The notes below the pieces were generated by a model that was not told where the DNA came from, ran no database searches, and saw only the letters and a list, made by a program, of their open reading frames with translations. A program made the position numbers and the translations under genes. Positions 1 through 12,100 of a stretch of DNA of 64,000 nucleotides are shown here, in pieces (within the stretch, counting starts at the first letter, position 1; each line of letters begins with the position of its first letter). Source of the stretch: Rhabditophanes sp. KR3021 (lineage: Eukaryota; Nematoda; Chromadorea; Rhabditida; Alloionematidae); the NCBI GenBank assembly GCA_963281155.1, contig CAUJLY010000001.1, positions 7,068,001 through 7,132,000 on the forward strand. The letters are read 5' to 3'.

Positions 1-2426
1 TGCTTCTGCAAGTCAAGGTCATCGACTTCGTAATGGTCGAAAGCTTCTTTCCTGCAAATGTAAAACAAGTCGTGGCATTCAAGGTTTGTTGTAATCATTT
101 CTTTTCTGCGTGCATATTCATTCCAAGCATCTAATCTGTCGATAAAGACTGGTCTGATTCTTTTGGTGAGTTCAGTAATGAATTTCCTTACTATAGCTGG
201 TGAGCCAGCCATTTTATTTGACAGGCGATGATCAGCAACGGAAGTATAGCCCAAAGTTTTAGCCATTCCATCATTGTTATGCCTTAATTCTTCGATGTTG
301 ATAGAATTATTATAAAAGTCATGTTCAAAACTAGCTATAATTCATTTTATAAATTAAAATATTAATGTAAAAAATTGCATGTTTTTCATTTTTAAATTAT
401 GGTGTTAGTGAAAGACTCTACCAACTCTAGTCTAAGTTTTTGTATGATTGAAATTTGAACATTAACTAAAAGCTATTACTTATCATGGCAATATTTGAAA
501 TCAACTGCACATTTACTAATTCATTTAGTTTATTTTAGTGCTAAGATCGCCTCTTATTAGGTGTTTGTTAAGTATATAATTGAGGAAGAAGAAAACTAAA
601 CGCCCACGCAAGAGAGGAGATGATGAGATTTCTGATCCGTTTGCAAAGAGTCTTAGTATAAACTTAGAGGAGAAAATCGTTTGCTCTGACGATCGAAGAC
701 CGACCTTAACGAGAAGTAAGAATTTTGTGGGTGGAGTAGGTTTAAAGACTAATTACATCTAATAATTACTTCATTTTAGGACAAATTGCTGATTGGGCAA
801 ATGATAGGATTGTAGTTGCAAATACTGGATCACCACAGAATAAGTATCAAGCTTAGATGGTAAATTTAAAAGTCTGACGGTGTTTTAGATTCAATCAAAG
901 CTAAAGATGGAGACAAAAAAGCTGTTTTGTTTATTTGATGACAGCTGGACCGAAGATAAATTCAGGAAGGAGAAAACGGAAGACTTTATCAAAAGAATAT
1001 ATGGTCACAAAGCAGACTTCAAACATGCTGTTGACTTAAAAATGTTGTTCGACCAAAGAATGTCGAATGTATACTTATTAATACTCTAAGACCGGAACTC
1101 ACAAACTCCGACTCCGGTAAGCCTTCATTTGAAGAAGTTCATCTCATGTTTCCGGAAATAAATGACAAAGTCGCTGATTTCATCCCGGGAGAATTCTTTG
1201 GAGCTCATAATGATATTAAAAACTATAATTAATTCTCATTTTTTAGAACACCTAATTTTGATTGATTGGTTTAATAAAGTGTAAAAAGTGTAACTTTAAA
1301 TTTTTTGAAACCCATATTTTGATTGTTATTCTTAATAAACTGTACCTCTACTGGTCCATTTCTCCCACGCTTGAGCTCTGAGCGTTCTATCGGAGCAATA
1401 AGACATAAAAGGCATGACACTCGATGGGCATAGTCTAGCTGCCCATGGCCCTTCCTTGAAATTCTTCTTATCAACCGCCAATTGTTTCAAAACATGATCT
1501 GGAGTCCCTTTCAACACCGCAGGCATGACAACGTTAAATCTGTCATTCTCATTGGTAGCCATGATATTAGCTAAATACTTAGCTCTATATTCATCAATAA
1601 ATCTGTTCCATGAGCCAATTAACTTCCTCGTTTTTTCATCTCTTTTGTCCAAACCGACGGCTCTTTCCTCCAACAAGTAGTACTCAACTAAACGGCTGAT
1701 CCATTTGTTCTTCTCATCTACGTTGTTTGCTAAGCCGATGTTTTCATAGATGTTGCGAAGAGCATCAGTAAAGGCTGGATTCATTAATTTTTCCATTTTG
1801 TCTCTAGCGAGCATTACTTTGAGATGGTGGAGGTCAGAGTCGAAGTCTTTGTCTGAACATTTAGGCCAGTCAGTTAACATTTTGAGTAAGAGTGTGTTGA
1901 AAGCATAATCGACGGTGTATTCCTCTTCGAGAAGTGGTTCTATAACTGTTTCGAAGTCTAAAACTGCGTCAGGATCTTTTGAAAGGGATTCTAAATGTTC
2001 CATTTGATGGAAAACAGTAGCTCCGTATTCCATAGCTGTTTTTACGGTCCCTTCATAACATTCACGAGCTGTAAAATTGTATATTGGTTAAATAAATAAA
2101 ATTAGTTACGTGAAGCTGTTTCCAATGCGGGCCAATCTTGTCCCTTTTCAATGCTGCTAATAAATTTATTATTTTCACTGCTCTCATCGGGAATCGCCGG
2201 AAACCTAAGAATTAAATTAATTTGTTGTATTTAAAGAAATAACTTACAAAACATAATAGCCGACAATTCGACTAGGCGTCTCATTATTCATCTTGAAAAT
2301 AATGTTTCTTTTCTGTCCGATTTTGGGAGTAGTCCTCAAATTTTGTAGCAGAAGACCATTAGAAAGTGGTCTCAGATGAAAAGTCCTAACAGGTTGTTGA
2401 AGGCATGTCTTGATTGATCTAAACAT
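1..2426 (-). CDS. M3-family oligopeptidase (thimet oligopeptidase / oligopeptidase A-like), N-terminal half
   Basis: Zinc oligopeptidase of the M3 family, probably mitochondrial or cytosolic peptide clearance. Exons on minus: 2426-2248, 2204-2110, 2068-1346 and 334 to beyond the window start. The predicted N-terminus is basic and Ser/Arg-rich (MFRSIKTCLQ...), like a mitochondrial targeting peptide. The third exon is the helical N-terminal domain typical of M3 enzymes; its last residues plus exon 4 give WTSRAS, matching the conserved TRAS segment before the region KTLGYTSVADHRL. The HEXXH zinc site would lie outside the window. The ATG is 17 bases after TTTTCCTTTTAG, a likely trans-splice acceptor. 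Intron 3 (1345-335) is 1,011 bp and holds an antisense mobile element; the other introns are about 41-43 bp. The gene is divergent from mS25. Family call is firm; orthology within the family is not settled. Confidence 0.8.
340..1339 (+). mobile_element. Divergent copy 1 of an intron-borne GIY-YIG element
   Basis: Fills most of intron 3 of the M3 peptidase gene, antisense to it. It shares with the copies at 14192-15000 and 59343-60158 the end TTTATTAA (here 1339-1332 on minus), the opposite end rich in AATTTATRA, a short frame beginning MAIFEI (485-538) and the C-terminal part of the coding region. The piece at about 1066-1230 reads ILINTLRPELTNSDSGKPSF in one frame, aligning with the equivalent part of copy 2. 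The GIY strand is visible as KDGDKKAVLF near 903-940 but is followed by a stop, and about 66 bases before the last motif are missing, so this copy is dead. Upstream coding-like pieces (580-760, 781-855) suggest the full element once had further exons. Boundaries are set by comparison with the other copies and are approximate. Confidence 0.7.
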
Positions 2427-2599
2427 CTCCCTTCTAACTTGATCTAAAAGGAAAATAGGCTATTTAAATGCGACAAAATTTCGCTAAGACCAAATGTTCT
2501 GAGCAGAAAAGCAAGTTGATTAGGTAGTCGCCTTACCAACAGTATCTTCAAATTTGCTAATACAAATCAGTTTCACGTTATTATTTAAATAAAGCCAAG

Positions 2600-3154
2600 A
2601 TGCCGTTTATGCATGGATCTATGCCATTAAGGCGAACCTATTGGTATTTACAACAGGGAAAAGTCATTTTGCGTGACGATGTTGCTGTATTATCCCTTGG
2701 CTTTCATAAAAAACCTTCGGTGGCTCAGAAAGGAGCAAGAGATTTTATATTTTGGCATTGGGCTCAGTTGCAATATAAGAATCCTACTGTCCAGTTGGTT
2801 AAACACGCGGATCTTACTATAACGCCTTTCGCGCAAGCTTTTTTGAGTAAGTTCTGGTGTGAGTGGATTTAATAATAAAAGTTTTTAGAAGATGGACGGA
2901 AAGTTCTTTTTGATTTGGAGAATAAAAATGCCGTGGAAATCGAGAGTTTGCTTACGCATACACTGGGAAAAACGGAACTTGTTATGCAAAGAGAATATCT
3001 GGAAGCTATGCAACACCACAATCCAGCTTCTTTCGGATCTGAATGTGATAGACAGTGTATGTGTGAAATTCAGGGGCAACAGCCGTGTACTTCGATCGTG
3101 ACATCTCCTGAGTATTTGAGAGGTAAATGGAGATGGAATCACAATAATGTTTAG
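2600..3154 (+). CDS. MRPS25: Mitochondrial small ribosomal subunit protein mS25
   Basis: Component of the mitochondrial 28S subunit, 170 residues in two exons (2600-2846, 2889-3154; 42-bp intron, GTAAGT...TTTTTAG). The start MPFMHGSMPLRRTYWYLQQG matches the MPMKGRFPIRRT type start of the family; later parts QLQYKNPTVQ and KDGRKVLFDLENK followed by HTLGK match the core of mS25. The C-terminus adds a Cys-containing segment (CDRQCMCEIQ...QPC) not needed for the family call and typical of the longer invertebrate forms. ATG follows AAG directly. The gene is divergent from the M3 peptidase, with about 170 bp between the start codons, so the two may share a promoter region. High confidence from continuous similarity over the whole length. 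Confidence 0.92.
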
Positions 3155-3826
3155 GATTTAGTCTTTGTTAATTATATAGTTAGTTATTGTGTTTTAATAA
3201 AGTTATGGAGTATATGTTTCATCCAGTTATTGTATTTTCTGTCATTTTCTGAGTAGGAACACATCATTTTAAAAATGATTAATCAGAGTATTGTCTCTTT
3301 AAATGCATAAATGGATGTTTTAATATCCCACTATAAAATTAAAAGATTATATTTATTAGGAGCTTTTTATATTTAACTTCTAGTTAAAATCTTGCTTCAC
3401 AAATGGATTTTAAACATTGATGTAATTTTGCAGTTAAAAGCTTGGAATAATTTATTGAAATACATTATAGACGATTAAATGTTTGAAGCAGTGTGTATAA
3501 TTTTTTAATTATTTACATTTTGTAGCTTATTAAACTTTTACAAAATAAACACAATAGCCGCTAATAAGTCTAAATAAATTAGCATACTTGTATCAATTTC
3601 CGCTGAACGCCCTTTCACGTAATTTCAAAAAGTTATAGTTATCACCTTTTTTAATCCTTTGTTTATGTTAAAAAAGCGGTATAACAGTGAGTAGGATTAG
3701 TTAATAAAGGAAATGTTATTGTATGAGTACATACGCCATCACTATATAAAACCATTTGAATGCCCACAGATTTATTCAGCTATTATAAATAAAGATAATA
3801 TATGCATAATATTTATATATTTAATA
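3155..3826. other. Intergenic, no gene seen
   Basis: AT-rich sequence between mS25 and the chemoreceptor gene. An AATAAA at about 3196 is a plausible mS25 polyadenylation signal. The frame of the chemoreceptor is open back to 3713, but the in-frame ATG at 3827 fits the family start better. I see nothing else. Confidence 0.5.
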
Positions 3827-4810
3827 ATGTCTTCTGGAATGGATAGCACTTCGATTATAATAGTTTCTTCCATATCAACTGTAGTTGGATTGATATTTGC
3901 ACCGATATATTTGTCAACTGCAACAATGGTTTATAGAAAAAAAGCATGGCACTTTCATTACCGATCAGCTATTTTATTCTTTTTGACTGTTTTGTTTCTT
4001 CGAATTGAAATGAATGTCTTGAAAAGTATTTTTAATATACTCGATGTTGTTGTTGATGAAGGAACTTCAAAGTTCTTTGATGACTTAACAGTTTTTTTTG
4101 AATACGCTAGGTTATTATGGGATAATATGGTTCGCTTTTCGATTGCTTCAATCATATTCGAAAGATTAATAGCCACTTTTAAAAGATCTAATTATGAACA
4201 AATTAAAAGCATTCCATGGATGGTATTGTATTTTTTGATATCAATAATGTGCTCTGTTTTGGTAATTTGCTTAAAATCCAGTACAACTATGAATCAAATG
4301 GTTTACAATATGATAACTTGTATCCTTGATATTCCTCTACCTTTTTTGTACTATGCTATACGATGGAGAAATCATAAATTAGCTGTTATGTCAAACAGTA
4401 TTTTAAGAACTTTGTCAGAAAAATGGACAATTAATGAAAATATTAATCTTATTAACAGAAGTTCTCCCTTCCTAAAGCTACTAATTTTGGTCCAAGTTGT
4501 AGGCAGTATTGGAATAACCGTAGGATATAAAGTTTTTGAAAAACCAACATCACATTACGTCAGATATGCTATATTAATTTTCAAAGATCTGATAGCATCC
4601 ATAGTTGTTTTGCTTTTCTTCAACGAAACCACTTTATCACGTTCCATGTACGTATTTGTTGCAAAATTAAAAAGAAAAATATCAAATGATGTAAGTTCAC
4701 ACCAACAACAAGTTGTGACTTCGATAAAAGTTGACGTAAGAACACGAGATATAAATTTGAGAAAGAATGAACAGGAAACATACTTTCAAATGATGAAAAA
4801 TACCTGGTAA
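3827..4810 (+). CDS. Seven-transmembrane chemoreceptor, Sre-like serpentine receptor
   Basis: Predicted G-protein-coupled chemoreceptor of a nematode-specific type, 327 residues, apparently one exon. It has about seven hydrophobic segments, beginning IIIVSSISTVVGLIFAPIYL. The segment SIIFERLIATFKRSNYEQI carries the (M/V/F)ER-x-x-AT...YE signature of class e (Sre) receptors at the end of TM3, which is the basis for the subfamily. The frame extends 38 codons further upstream to an ATG at 3713, but those residues (MLLYEYIRHH...) do not look like a receptor N-terminus, so I start at MSSGMDSTS. The C-terminal tail is short and basic. Such genes are normally expressed in sensory neurons. Family level is fairly sure, the class letter less so. 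Confidence 0.75.
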   Translation: MSSGMDSTSIIIVSSISTVVGLIFAPIYLSTATMVYRKKAWHFHYRSAILFFLTVLFLRIEMNVLKSIFNILDVVVDEGTSKFFDDLTVFFEYARLLWDNMVRFSIASIIFERLIATFKRSNYEQIKSIPWMVLYFLISIMCSVLVICLKSSTTMNQMVYNMITCILDIPLPFLYYAIRWRNHKLAVMSNSILRTLSEKWTINENINLINRSSPFLKLLILVQVVGSIGITVGYKVFEKPTSHYVRYAILIFKDLIASIVVLLFFNETTLSRSMYVFVAKLKRKISNDVSSHQQQVVTSIKVDVRTRDINLRKNEQETYFQMMKNTW

Positions 4811-5035
4811 ATATTATTTTCAAATTATATCCTTCGCTTAACTATTGTTTCAATAAAATTGGTCTGATTAAACAATATTTTTTCAAGTTCAAAAACTAAA
4901 ATTTTAAATACTTTAAATTATACCTGATTAGAGACGTAAATTTAATACTTGAATAAATTCTAATTTCGCCTTATGAAAAGAATATATATTTATAGTTTAA
5001 TAATAAAATGATACACCTGGCTAATTAAATTATCA

Positions 5036-6080
5036 ATGGCTTTTGCATCATACCTCAAATTCATTATACCGACATGTTTTTTACTAACATATGGTTCATT
5101 GCCTGTGATAATATATTTTAAAGCAAGTCTCTTTCAAGAGTTAATATTTTTAAGCTTTATGAACAAAGATAAAGATATTAGAGATATGCGAAAACATGGG
5201 ATTAAATCTAAAGGTCGTAGTTTTTATTTATCAAATAGAAATGGAAAAAAGAAAGTGGGTGCTTATCATTTGTTGCCGAAGGATTTGTCTGATGAGCATC
5301 ATAATGAAATTTTGATGGACAAAGATTATGAAGATTTATTAAAAGACTCGCAATTTCCTGTTGTTATTTACTTTCACGGGATCAAAGGTTGTCGTTCCAA
5401 TTTTCCAAGAGTTGCTCTGTACAATAAATTAACCAATCTCAATTGCCATGTTATTGCAATTGATTACCAGGTAACTTTTAAATTCTGTTTAAATGAATGT
5501 CTTTTGACAGGGATTCGGGGATTCTGATGGAAAGGCTACAGAAGATGGAATGGTCGAATCCGCAATAGATGTATGCAAATATGTTAACGATATTGTTGGA
5601 AATAAATTTTATATCTGGGGACATAGTTTTGGAACGGGTATTTCTTTGAAAACTGCTGCCATCTTAACCTTGGATAATATAATACCTAGTGGAATTGTTT
5701 TGGAATCGGCTTTTAGTTCATTGAAGGAAGTACTTAATATCCATTACATTTCAAAGCTTTACAATTGGTCGCCATTTATTTTAGAAAACATGATTTTGGA
5801 TCCATTTACAAAAATTGGACTCACAGCACTATCAACGGAACATATTCTAAAGACGGATTCTCCCATTTTGATGTTGCATGCCGAGGATGATACTAAAATT
5901 CCCATTTGTTTGAATACTAAACTATTTAACGTTGCTTTGGATTCCGGAAAAAATGTTCAAAGAATCATCTTTCCCAAAAGTAAACAATTTGGGCACTGTT
6001 CAATCTACAAGTCAGAAGAATTAAATCAACTTTTGCCGCATTTTTTTCTCAATTGTTATAACAAACAGGTCTTTAAATGA
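5036..6080 (+). CDS. ABHD12-like membrane serine hydrolase
   Basis: Alpha/beta hydrolase of 334 residues in two exons (5036-5470, 5511-6080; 40-bp intron, phase 0). Family members act on lysophosphatidylserine or monoacylglycerol at ER or plasma membranes. A hydrophobic N-terminal stretch (about residues 8-30, IIPTCFLLTYGSLPVIIYF) is a signal anchor. Next come PVVIYFHGIKGCRSNF (oxyanion strand), DYQGFGDSDGKATEDG, the nucleophile elbow GHSFGTG (Ser about 184), LMLHAEDDTKIP (acid about 271-272) and FGHCSIYKSEEL (His about 307). The HG...GF-G-S-G and final H...IYKSPEL-like block are characteristic of ABHD12. It is shorter than human ABHD12 (about 400). It converges on the NWD1-like gene, with 112 bp between the stop codons. 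Confidence 0.85.
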
Positions 6081-6192
6081 TCCATTAATCAGTATTTTAT
6101 GTGTTTACTTCCAATTGCCACTAATTATCAACAAAATAACGTAACATATAAAAACAACAAATAAACATATCTATTTTTTTACTAATTTTATT

Positions 6193-9100
6193 TTATTGTA
6201 TCGAACAAACAGCTGAAGGTTTATTTTTCTGCGAAACCAAACTTTTAAACTTTGCAGCTGCAATTGTTATGGCGCCTAAATCCGTTAAACTTAAATTAAT
6301 ATCGTCATACGTATGTTCGGCCTAAAAATGATGATTCATTATTGTTATTAAGTATATTTATTACCGCTAATCCTAGATGATTCAGGAGATGTTTTCTAGA
6401 AGGTAACGAAGCCAAGGTTCTCTGAATAGTGGGATGGGTAATTTCATCACATATTAGAGAAACCAACAAAGAGCCATCCTGACAAACCATAACAATCTTC
6501 TGTCCTTTTGCATCACATTTTATGTCAGTTATCTTTGCATGTGGTTTTAAAGTTCCGATTTCCTTACCGTCGGCAACCCTGAAACATCTCAACGTTTGTT
6601 TGCCGGTATGATAATACAAAACATGCTGACCTGTTGTTGTAAAATAAGCAGAAACATCATTTACTCCTTCCATGACAGTTCCTATCAAAGTTCTAATAAC
6701 ATTTCCTGTTTTCATATCAATAACCGACAAACCCCCACGACTAGGTGAAAATAGACCTAATTTACCATCAGATGAACATATATTACTGAATAAAGAAAGA
6801 TTCCGAACCATTCTTTTGGTTTTCCAATTCCAAATGGACCCTTTTGATTCATTTTCCATGATAATAATTTGGCTATTATTTCCATACACTGCCCCTAACT
6901 CAAAAATAGTGATGTCTTTTGATATTTTTTTTGTACATTTAGGTTTGAATTTACACTTTATCGTGCCTTCTGCAGTATCCACTATTTGAACTATATCATG
7001 TCCTTTAACTATACTGACCAAGGCTATAGTATGGTTGTCTCTGAATAAAATAATTGGCTTGAAGGTTCGACAATTCCATTCATAAGTATAGTGAACTGTC
7101 AAATCCTCCATTTTGTAAATAGTTAGACGAGCTATTTTTTGTTCGGAAGTGTCTAGGTGACGGGAGAGAACGGCAATCATGGATTCATTGCATAGAAAGT
7201 CGATTTGGTAGACGTGGGGTGTTGGAGTACGATTTTTTACTCCTTGAGTTTTTAATTCCCAAATTAGTAGCGTATCGTTTTCGATGCTAATTACTGTGCG
7301 ACCGTCTGCTGTTATTAAGGAGTGGGTGCAAACTGCTCCGGAAGTATTTGTGATCAGTGTAGTGATGAATCTATGGTTCTTGATATCCCTGAGTTTAAAA
7401 TTAAATAAAAATTAAAGAAATGTATCATAATTTTTGATGTATTTAATATGTATACATTGTTTCTTTGACATAGGGCACTTTAGAATAAACAAATGAAATT
7501 TAAAGATTCTTTATTTACAATTATTAAAGATGTCTTACTTACCAAATACCTGCATATTTCCTCGTCAATGCAAGGGCAATATTCCCCTTATTGGCAGCCA
7601 ACAAAACCTTCTCCACAGGTTGATCCATATTGGAAATCAAAAAAGACTTTTCAAATATATTCTCAGTATTCCATACCTTAATTGTTCTATCAATAGAACT
7701 AGTAATAAGTAAATTCTTAGACTGAATCTGTATATGCTTCAAATTAAGAATCCTTCCAAAATGAGCATCAATGGTTCTTATCAGAAGAGATGAATCAACC
7801 TTCCAAATATAAAGTTGATTTTTAACAGCAGCAACAAATAGAGAATCATTTGAACTGAATGTCATGACGGAAGTTGTGTGTAGGGGTTTAACTGGGATGT
7901 TTCGTACTCCATTTGGTAATTTGAGATGAGCATTTGATTTGTCGAAGAAGGTTTGATGGAGAATGAAACCATCTACCATGACAATGCAGATCCAATCTAG
8001 TTGTTGGCCATTCACTTTGCGATTTGGTCTTGGCCAATAGACTAAATCATTGGCTCGGTCTTCGAGGTGATCTTCGATTGTTTCCATAACCTTGTATTTG
8101 TTATCTTTGTCTAATTTTATAAATACGATCATATAATCACAATCAGCGTCAAAGTTTTTGTCGGTTGTTTGTTCTTTTTGAATGCAACAAGCTCCGTAAG
8201 TGTGGAATAGAATATAGAGAACTAACTTTATTACCTTGCAAAATAATACATTAACATATACAATCGGTGTAAGAGATAATAGTGGGATAGAGATACAAGG
8301 AAAGGACATGCTATCATCATGGGCGTATCCGACATCCCCCGGTTAAAACAGTTCGCACGGAGCTTACTGTGCGGAAGTGGATTTTACCAAATGTATCTTT
8401 TATACAAAATACTTGACCATCACGTGACACAATAATACATTTTCCCAGCTAAGGCCATCTGAATCAGGATGTCTTAAAAAGTATCCCTCAGTGTTTAATT
8501 TTTCAGTTACCCTTTTTGGTTGTTTGCTCAGGTCAAAAGGTTGAATAGTTTTTGTTAAAAATTGATGTTCAACTGTCTCGTCGGTGTTTTTTACCATGCG
8601 GGTGTTGATTTTTTGTTTTGCTTTTTTCAAAGCTTTAGTTTTACATTCATTTTTAAATTTAACAATTGCATCTTTTATGGTTCTAACTGCTCTTTCAGCA
8701 TAGCCATTTGTATGATGTTCGTACGCTATAGCGTAGTCAAGACCTATGTTATTACTATTCAAAAAATTAGTGAAATCTTTGTGTTTAAAGCATTTTTGAT
8801 TGTCACAGACAATTTTTTGAGGGAACCCACGTATTTGTGCAAATTTGTTCAACTCTTTCACAATTGTTTTTGTGTCTTGTTTCTGCACCCATTCAGCGTA
8901 AATGAGTTTGCTGAAACAATCAACGATTACAAGGAACCATGATTTATATTGTTCAACGTAACCTAAATCCATATGCACTCTTTCAAGGGGGTATCTACAT
9001 TTAGGCCAACTTTTAAAAATTTTTCTTTTTCGACAGGTTTCTAAACAGGTCGTACAACTAGCTATCAAGTCTTTGATTTCTGATGTTATGCCAGGTGCGT

Positions 9101-12100
9101 AGTACCTATTTTTGATTTGCCTGTAGGAGTCGACAAAACTTCTATGTAATGGCAAATGAATTTCTTTAACCAACTTCTTATAGAGTGAGCGGGGAACAAC
9201 CGGTCTATCTTTATTAATCACAAGTAACCCATTTTGATCTAGTGAGAGTTGGTGTCTCATCTTAATAAATTTATTTAATTTTGTGTTTTTGGAAGCAGAG
9301 GGGAAGTTGTCTGAATCCAGCCATCTAATGACTTGTCTAAGAATGTTGCATTTATGTTGACATTCAGAGATGAGAGTGTTGTTAATACCTGTGGTGTTCA
9401 AAGCAATAATTTCCATCACTTCTACATCATCATCATCTGCACTATCTACAACCTGGTTAGGTTTTAGGCATCTACTAAGACAATCAGCTAAAACATTCTT
9501 TTTACCGGCAATATGAATAATCTCTAGATCATACGCTTGAATCACCAGACTCCACCTTAGCAATCTATCGTTGAGATCTGCTTTTTTAAAGAAGGTAACT
9601 AGGGATTGGTGGTCTGTGAAGGCCTTAACTCTAGTATTGTAGATTATGTTTTTGTAGCGCTTTAAACTTTGCACTAATGCCAATGCCTCTAAGTCGCTAA
9701 TATGGTACCTATTTTCGGCATTTTTTAAGGATCTACTATAGAAAAGAATTGGTCTCATCATGCCATCTTTCTTTTGCATCAGAACACTACCTATTCCTTG
9801 ATAACTAGCATCAACGTAGATTTCAAAAGGATTCGTACCAGCAACGGCACCTTTAATGTCTGGCTGTATTAGAATTGGGGAATGTTTTACAGCACTTTTC
9901 ACTTTTTCAAAAGCATCATTTTGGCAATCTAACCATTCAAATTTTTTTTTACTGATCAACTCGTAAAGGGGTTTGGTCATGGCTGCATGATCATAAATAA
10001 AACTCCTAAAGTAGTTGACAAAACCTAGGAAACTCTGTAGGGTTACCATGTCATAAGGTTTAGCAAAGTCAAGGCATTTCTTAACTTTTGCTTCATCCAG
10101 TTGGAGACCTTCCTTGCTGATTGTAAAACCAACAAAGTCTAACTTACTCACAAATAACCTGCATTTATCAGGGTTAATTTTAAGTTTTGCTTTGCCTAAC
10201 CTAGTTAACACGAGTTCAAGTAACTTTTTGTGTTCTTCTTCTGTTTCTGTTGCCAGCAGAATATCATCAACATAGACAAACACAGATTTGCCGATAATAT
10301 CCGGAAATAAACTTTCAACAAGTCTTTCAAACTCAGAAGGAGCGGTTGCCAGTCCAAAAGGTAGGACGTTAAACTCAAACAGACCATAGTCTGTTGTAAA
10401 AGCGGTTATGGGCTTGGATTCTTCATCCAATTCAATTTGCCAGTAGCCTTTTGTACAATCCATGGTGGAGAAGTACTTTTTGTTGTGAAGGGATAAAAGC
10501 AGTTGCTCGATGTTAGGCAGAGGGTAAGAGTCAAGCTTAATAACCTCGTTAAGTCGTCGAAAGTCAACACACATTCGTATCGTTTTGTCCTTTTTTGGTA
10601 CTAAAATAACCGGACTAGCCCATGGGCTTCTACTTTTTCGAATGACACCCATTCTCAACATCCCATCAATAATTTTCTTAAATTCATCCTTGATGGCTAA
10701 GGCAACTTGCCTTTTTTTGCTTCTGATAGGAGTAGCTTTGCCTATGTCAATCTTATGTTTGATAATGTTAGTTCTACCCAAATCTTCGGGGTGTTGGCTA
10801 AACACATCTTTAAATTTAATTTTTAAATCTTTAACTGTTTCGTTGCTATCTTTGAGAGTAGCAATCGTTCTGTTTTCGCTATCTTGTTCTAAGCAAGACA
10901 TCAACTTTAGCCGTAGCTCTTTTGATCTATTCAATGCATTTGTACCTATTATAATATCTACATTTGCAAGGGTATTTTTTGATATAAGACAATCAATTTG
11001 CTTGTCGAAAATTTTGATTTTCGTTTGACCTATAAGAGGTACTTTTTGCCCTTGTGCATCAGAAACTTTTAAGTGGGGTTGTAATTTGTGCACCTTCAAG
11101 CCATGTAATTTTTTAAAGAAACTATTGGTCAATAATGTCATCGACGCACCAGAATCAAGCAAAATGCTAGCATTAATGCCCTGTACAATAGATGAAATAG
11201 TGCACTTAGTGCCAAATAATAAACAATAATTATCAGAATTTATGGAAGGGGAAGAGGATGATAAATTAGCAAAAGAGGATACAATAGACTGGGAGTTATC
11301 CACCGCATTAATTTTTTGTTTATGTTGGTGATTGAAGTTACCGGCTGGTTTCTTTTCTCCCTGTTGTTTAGACTTCCAGCTAGGTTGCTTGTGCTCCTTG
11401 GGTTGTTGTTTCTTGACAACATCGGCTTTGTGTGAGTCTAAGAGTTGCGCAGCTAGTTTGAAACATAGATCCTCGGGAGACATACACTTATCTTCATAAC
11501 ATCCAACAATCAACTTAGCGGCTTTATCCTTTTGCTTGGTTTTGTTACATGCTTTAAGCAAGATCATGACTTTTGCGGTAACTTTGTCCAACTGATAAGG
11601 AACTACCTTGTGCAGTAATTGCTCCAAGTGAGATAAACTGGACACCGTATCATTTCTTAATTCATACTCCGTGAGACGCATAAACTTGTTTGCGTTTACT
11701 TTGGCTTCCACCTTTTTGTTGAGCATCAAACCTTCTTTCAATCGTTGTACTAACTCTTCGAAATCTAGATCATAACCATCCAGCGTAAGTGTTTCAATGA
11801 CGATTTTGGCCTGTTTTGTACAGAAAGACTCCAAAAGAACAACTTTTTGCTTGTTACTGAAGTTGCCATACCTCATGTCGAATCCTGTATAGAACCGCTC
11901 CCACGATGACACTCCATCGAAATTTTGTAGTATCGGCAGGTTTGATCTCATAGCATCTGTAAGAGTTGCAGGTGGACTTGATATTGGCGTTACTTCTTTT
12001 TTTACAGCTTTTGTTTGGGCTTTCTTATATGTGTCTTGCCAACTTTCTGTCTTTTTGAGCATTTCTTCAACTTGTCCGATTTTGTTGAGTTCTTCATTAT

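Noticed and set aside
10585..11028. Plus-strand frames inside the retrotransposon as genes
   Set aside because: They are shadows of the gag-pol frame on minus.
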